Positions 59,548-64,000 of a stretch of 64,000 nucleotides of DNA are shown one piece after another. Both the position numbers and the translations under genes were made by a program. Position 1 is the stretch's first letter. Every line of letters starts with the position of its first letter. Below the pieces are notes generated by a model, which was not told the origin of the DNA, searched no databases, and was given only the letters and a program-made list of their open reading frames with translations. Source of the DNA: Edaphochlamys debaryana (lineage: Eukaryota > Chlorophyta > Chlorophyceae > Chlamydomonadales); the NCBI GenBank assembly GCA_016858145.1, contig JAEHOE010000024.1, positions 186,001-250,000 on the forward strand, read 5' to 3'.

Positions 59548-62500
59548 ATGGCGACCTCACCGGACTCCCAGAAGCGCGAGGGGCGCGGCCCTAGGCGCTC
59601 TATGGGCTTTTGGTGTGAGGTGAGCAGCAAGGCAAGCAAGGCTAGGCGCAATGGCCCTGCGGGGCGGCCCTGGCGCTTGCGATGATGGAGCCTGTTCCTC
59701 TTCACTGGCCGCGTTTCTGCAGTTCAACGGCTGGTATAGGGCATTTTGGGAAGCGGAGGGGCATCGGCCATCGGTCAGCGACGTCAAGCGGTGAGACGCA
59801 AGCTGGCGGAGGTCGTTGCCGAGGTCTCCGCCCACTGCGCTTCACACGCGCAAGCGCAATTGTTTGTCAAGCACATATAGCTGCCAATCATTTCAATTGC
59901 GGAGGCGGAAGCGCAATCGTTCGGCGTTGACCTTCCGCGAGGGCTTTGCTCACAAGCGTGGGGCTCACAAGGCTGCATGTGCTGATGAACAACAGGTGGT
60001 ACGAGGGCTCTGCGGATGCCTGCTGGGGCGAGCTGAAGCCCACCTGGGAAGAGTGCAGGTGCGATGCATGTTGCCTGCGGCAAACGCGGACTCAGCCACA
60101 ACTAGCAGCCCTGCATCCTTCGCACGTGTGGGTGACACGAGGGCGGGGGGGCACACCCGCAAGGAGCGCCCTACGGCGCCGTTGTTGACTCGCGACACGG
60201 GGTGACTCACCCCTGACCCCTCTCTCTCCCCCTTCCACCGCAGAACGCACAGCAAGTGCCTCCGGTCACTGGATCAGGTTCGCTCGTACTTCAGGCAGTA
60301 CCGGGCGGCTAAGAAGGTGCGCCCCGTGGTCACGGAGCATAGCTGGGGTTCCCGCTCTGCGGAGGCCGCTGCCGTTTCATTACTCCACCGCAGACTGACC
60401 TGTTCTGTGCCTGCGTTACCTCGTCCTCCGCAGGAGTCCGGCGATGGGGCGAGTCGTTCGAGTGGCGGTGGGGCGCCCTCCCACAACCGCACCCGGAGCT
60501 TCAGCGGCGACGTGAGTGTGCCAGGGGGACGGGAGCGATTCTCTTGTCAGCCAGCCCATAGCCTCTCAACCCTTCGTGCCACAGCATTGGTGTCTTCAGA
60601 CCGACCCCCGTGTGCAAAATACATTCCCAGTGCCGCTGGTCCACCTCTACGCTCCTCAATTTTCCACTCCTCCCAGCACCCGACTCGCTCTCCTTGCTGG
60701 CTCCCTAGCCTTCTCCCCTCGATACACCTTGCACGCCCTCCCTTGCATTCATGCCCCCATCCACGCTCCCTCCCCAGGACGATGACGAGGACTACGTAGA
60801 GCCCTCCGTCGCCCGCGCGCCCAAGATGCGCCGCCCCTCGGCTGACAGCGGCGAAACCTCGAGTCTGCCCCCTGGCCTGCTCAGCTTCTCATCCGCGCCC
60901 TGCGGTGGCGCCGCCGGCCCCGCCGGCCTCTTCGGCTACTGCCTCGGCTACCCCAGCTTCCCAGCCACCTCGGCCTCCACCTCCCCCGCGTCCAAGATCA
61001 GCGCGAGGACGTTCGAGCTCGGCCCCGGCGGTGCGGGAGCGGGCGCCGGCGTCACTGGCCGCTCCTCCAGCTTCACCGGCCACTCGGCCGGCGGCGCAGT
61101 TGAAACCGCCGCCGCCGACGGCGCCCGCCCGCCCATCAGCCGCACCATCTCGACCGGCGGCGGCGTGATGGCGGCGCTGGCAGCTTCCGGCAGCTCCATC
61201 GGCGGCGGCAGCGCCCCGCCGTCGTCCAGCGGCGGCTGCGCTCCCGTGGCGGCGCGGCCCGCGGTGCGGCTGGTGTTTGGCGAGGACACGTCCGGCCGGG
61301 CTCTGCCAATCATGCTGCAGCGCACCCCCGGAGATAACCTGCCGCTGCCCATCTCGGTGTCTGCGCCCGACGCCAACGCATGGGCCGGCCGGCTCAGCCA
61401 GCCCGGCAACGGTACCCTGCCCACGGACCCAGGCCCCCAGCAGCAGCAGCAGCAGGCGCAGATGCAGGCACAGGCACAGGCAGCGCCGGCGGGGGTTGCG
61501 GCGCCCGCGCCTGCATCATCGGAGCCTATGCCGCAGCACCTGCCGGCCCTCTCGGGCGCGGCCGGGCTCCCGCCGCTGCCGCCCCACTTCCTTCATCCGC
61601 ACCCGCACCTCCACTCGCTCCACCCCTCTGGCCCCGCTCCCTCGGCCCAAGTCCACCCCAGCCACCCCCCGCTGGGCCACGCACGCCCCTGCGCCTCCGC
61701 CCCTGCCCCCGCACCTGCCGAGAGCGCCGGGCCCGGGCCAGGCAGGGCGGCGGCCGCCGTCGGGCCTGCCGCCTCCGTCGGCGCCGTCGTCACGACCGGG
61801 CCCCACGTCCCGCCGCCGCAGCACCGCACCGTTAGCGGCAGCACGTCTGCCATGACGTGCAACACAGCGGCAGTGACGTGTGCCCAGTCCGGCAAGCCGC
61901 CCAAGCCCACCACCTCCCAAGCCTCCACGCAGCCCGCAGCCCCCGCGCAGCCCACCGCGCAGTCCTCCGACCCCGCAGCTGCCGCCAGCCGCAACCCCGC
62001 CTCGCTGCCGCCGCCGTACGGCCCGGGCTCGCAGCCGTACGGTCCCATGCCGAGCATGCCGTACGGCGGGCACATGCCCCCTCCGTACGATCCGTACGGA
62101 TATCCGTACGGGCCCTACGGCATGCCGGACCCCAGCATGGGCTACTGGGGCATGCCGTATCCGCCGTACAGCTACCCGCCCATGCCGCACGGCCCGGGAC
62201 CTCAGCAGCAGGGCCCAGGGCAGCAGTCCGGTCAGCGCGCGGGTGAGGGGACCAGCGGCGGCGCGCCCCCGCCGCCCTACCCGCCGGCCCCTTACCCGTA
62301 CATGTACTCGCCCTACGGCATGCCAGGGTGAGTAAACGACGTCGTGCCGCTGCCTTGGGCGCATGCTGTACGGTAATGCTTAATGCTCCTCTTCGTTTCT
62401 CCACATGACCAAGTCGCAATCCGTCTCACGGCAATGCTAACCTCAACCCCACCCTTGCGCCCTGCCCCGCCGCCCTGCAGGTATCCGCCCATGCACATGA

Positions 62501-64000
62501 TGCACCCCTACAAGCCCGGCGGCCCCGCACCTCCCCCCTACCCGTCCAGCTCCGGCGCCCAAGCCTCGAGGCCCGGCATGGCCCCGCCCCCTGCAGCCGC
62601 GGGCTCGGCCCGACCCGGCGCCGCACGCCTGCAGCCCGGCGCCCCGCCGCCGCACTACGCCCCGCCGGGCTCCCTCCCACACCCGGGCTACTACTACCCG
62701 CCCCACCCCAGCCAGCCCCAGCCCCAGCACGCCTCCTCCCAGCCCGGCTTCCCGCCGCCCTTCCTGCCTCAGCCCACGCCCGCCCAGGCCCCGTCGCACC
62801 TCGCCCACCAGGCTCCGCCTCACCACCTGCCCCTCCAACTCTCCCAACAATCCTACCCGACCCAACAATCCCAACACCCCCAGCACCCTCAGCAGCCCCA
62901 GGCCGTGTCAGAGGACATAGCCATGGTGGCTCAGGCCTTCACCATGGGCGGGGACGACGAGGATCTGGATTTCAATCTGGACGACATTGAGCTGGACGAC
63001 ATCTCGCTGCCGCCCCTCGCCGACCTGGCCGTGGCTTCCTCCACCGAGGCACAGGCGCAGGCGCCCGGGGGTGCAGCTAGGGCGGCGCAGCCGTGGGGGT
63101 CACAGCAGCAGCATCGATCGCAGCAGGGCCGGCAGGTGGGCGGCGGCGGCAAGGTGCGGATCGAGATTAAGGCCGAGCCGAGGGACGACTCGGCGGTCAG
63201 TGACCAGGGCAGCGCTGACGAGGCAGGCGAAGAGGTGGCGCAGCAGGCATGCCGTACATGCCGCGGCCGCGCGGCCGCCACCACCGAGCACAACGTGGTC
63301 GCGTCCACACCCGAGGCCTGCATGCACACCGCCGCGCCTCCCTCCCCCACCTTCGCCACCACGCCCGCGCTCCTCCCCACCCCGGGCTCGGCCTCCGCCT
63401 GCGGCCCCCACGGCTCCGCCGCGGACCCCAGCTCCGCCGAGCCCGGCAACCGCGAGCCTTCGTTCGGCAGTGGCGTCGCCGGCTGCGACGTCACCGTCCT
63501 GGTCCGCGTGCCCTCCCTGCAGGGCAGCGGCCCCAAGGCCGCCGACCCGGCCGCCACGGACGCCTGCCAAGCCGGCGTGTCGGTCAAAGCTGAGCCGGTC
63601 GTGGCCGAGGCACCGTCTTCTGCCTGTGGCATGGAGATTTCGCCCAGCCCCTTCAACCCCTTCAGCCCCATCCAGCTCGGCGCCTGGGGTCTGGGCACGC
63701 CCGGGCCGGCCCACTTCGCCGGCTTCTCCCCTCTGACGGCGTCAAACCCGCCCAAGGGCTGCGGGCCCTCCTCCTCCGCTACCGCCTCCACGCCCGCGGG
63801 CTCCGCCAGGGCAGGCGCGGGGCAGCTGGCCAAGTTCAGCGGCTTCGGCCTCGGCATGGGCTTGAGCGCGGGCGGGGGTGCGCCGCGCCTGGATTCGCTG
63901 GCGCTGTCGGACCTTGGGTCGCTGGGCCTGGCGCCGTCGGTGGACATGGACGGGCTCGACTGCGCCCTGTTCCTGCAGAGCCCACCCCCCTCGGCCACCG
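59548..64000 (+). CDS. Probable nuclear regulator with Trp/Tyr-rich N-terminal domain, partial (3' end outside window)
   Basis: Exons: 59548-59619, 59723-59790, 59996-60058, 60244-60316, 60434-60511, 60778-62327, 62481 to beyond 64000. Joined phases are consistent and the frame is open to the window end. The first four exons encode a compact region of about 90 residues rich in Trp, Tyr and basic residues: FNGWYRAFWEAEGHRPSVSD, VKRWYEGSADACWGELKPTW, SLDQVRSYFRQYRAAKK. I do not recognise it; it looks helical and could bind DNA or protein. Then come a Ser/Arg segment, an acidic patch (DDDEDYVEP), APKMRRPS, long Gln-, Pro- and Ala-rich stretches, a Tyr-Gly-Pro repeat region (PYGPYGMPD-like) and, in exon 7, an acidic hydrophobic block (DDEDLDFNLDDIELDDISLP) typical of transcriptional activation domains. 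Two SUMO-type sites, IKAEP and VKAEP, follow. A transcription factor or coactivator is inferred. Confidence 0.72.

Noticed and set aside
60778..64000. Hydroxyproline-rich wall protein instead of a nuclear regulator
   Set aside because: No signal peptide at the start; there are acidic activation-like and SUMO-type motifs and a basic N-terminal domain. Not fully excluded, hence the moderate confidence.

Overview
This looks like nuclear DNA of a GC-rich chlorophyte green alga. Genes are split into many short exons with clean GT-AG introns, C-rich acceptor tracts and alanine/glycine/proline-rich coding sequence. The products recognised (plant-type MATE transporter, Rh channel, BMS1, FIST and LON domains) fit an alga. 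No viral, plasmid or bacterial features were seen. All gene models were assembled by eye from splice sites; in each resolved model the exon lengths keep one reading frame, which is the main support.

Layout. A MATE-type transporter (1829-4607, +) comes first. Then two nearly identical Rh (ammonium/CO2 channel family) genes lie in a large inverted duplication: left arm about 5769-10620 with the gene on +, right arm about 18857-23662 with the gene on -. The two genes point at each other across an 8.2 kb spacer that holds one minus-strand gene fusing an N-terminal FIST sensory domain to a LON substrate-binding domain (12052-17476). Two secreted-protein genes follow on the minus strand (A, 25154-27897; B, 29942-32351). 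Next is the 27-exon ribosome biogenesis GTPase gene BMS1 (33551-45853, +), then a third secreted-protein gene (C, 46836-48822, +), a leucine-rich-repeat protein (50642-54389, -), a fourth secreted-protein gene (D, 55627-57867, +), and the 5' part of a probable nuclear regulator with an unrecognised Trp/Tyr-rich N-terminal domain (59548 to the window end, +).

The most unusual content is the set A-D. All four encode a signal peptide and a core of about 110 residues spread over exons 2-5. Exons 2, 3 and 4 are exactly 79, 80 and 83 nt in every copy and intron phases are identical. The last exon, in contrast, encodes a wholly different low-complexity tail in each copy: SPEP-type repeats, TPAP/acidic/GGKR blocks, an Asp/Glu tail, or SPSP/RRSP repeats. 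This looks like a local family with a fixed folded core and interchangeable tails, possibly of the cell wall or periplasm; I do not recognise the core.

Other themes: introns that start with G-runs and end with C-runs, small tandem duplications that copied splice junctions in three genes, a foldback insertion in only one of the two Rh copies, and a 67-bp sequence present three times inside one BMS1 intron. Intergenic regions are 1-2 kb, and I see no RNA genes in them.
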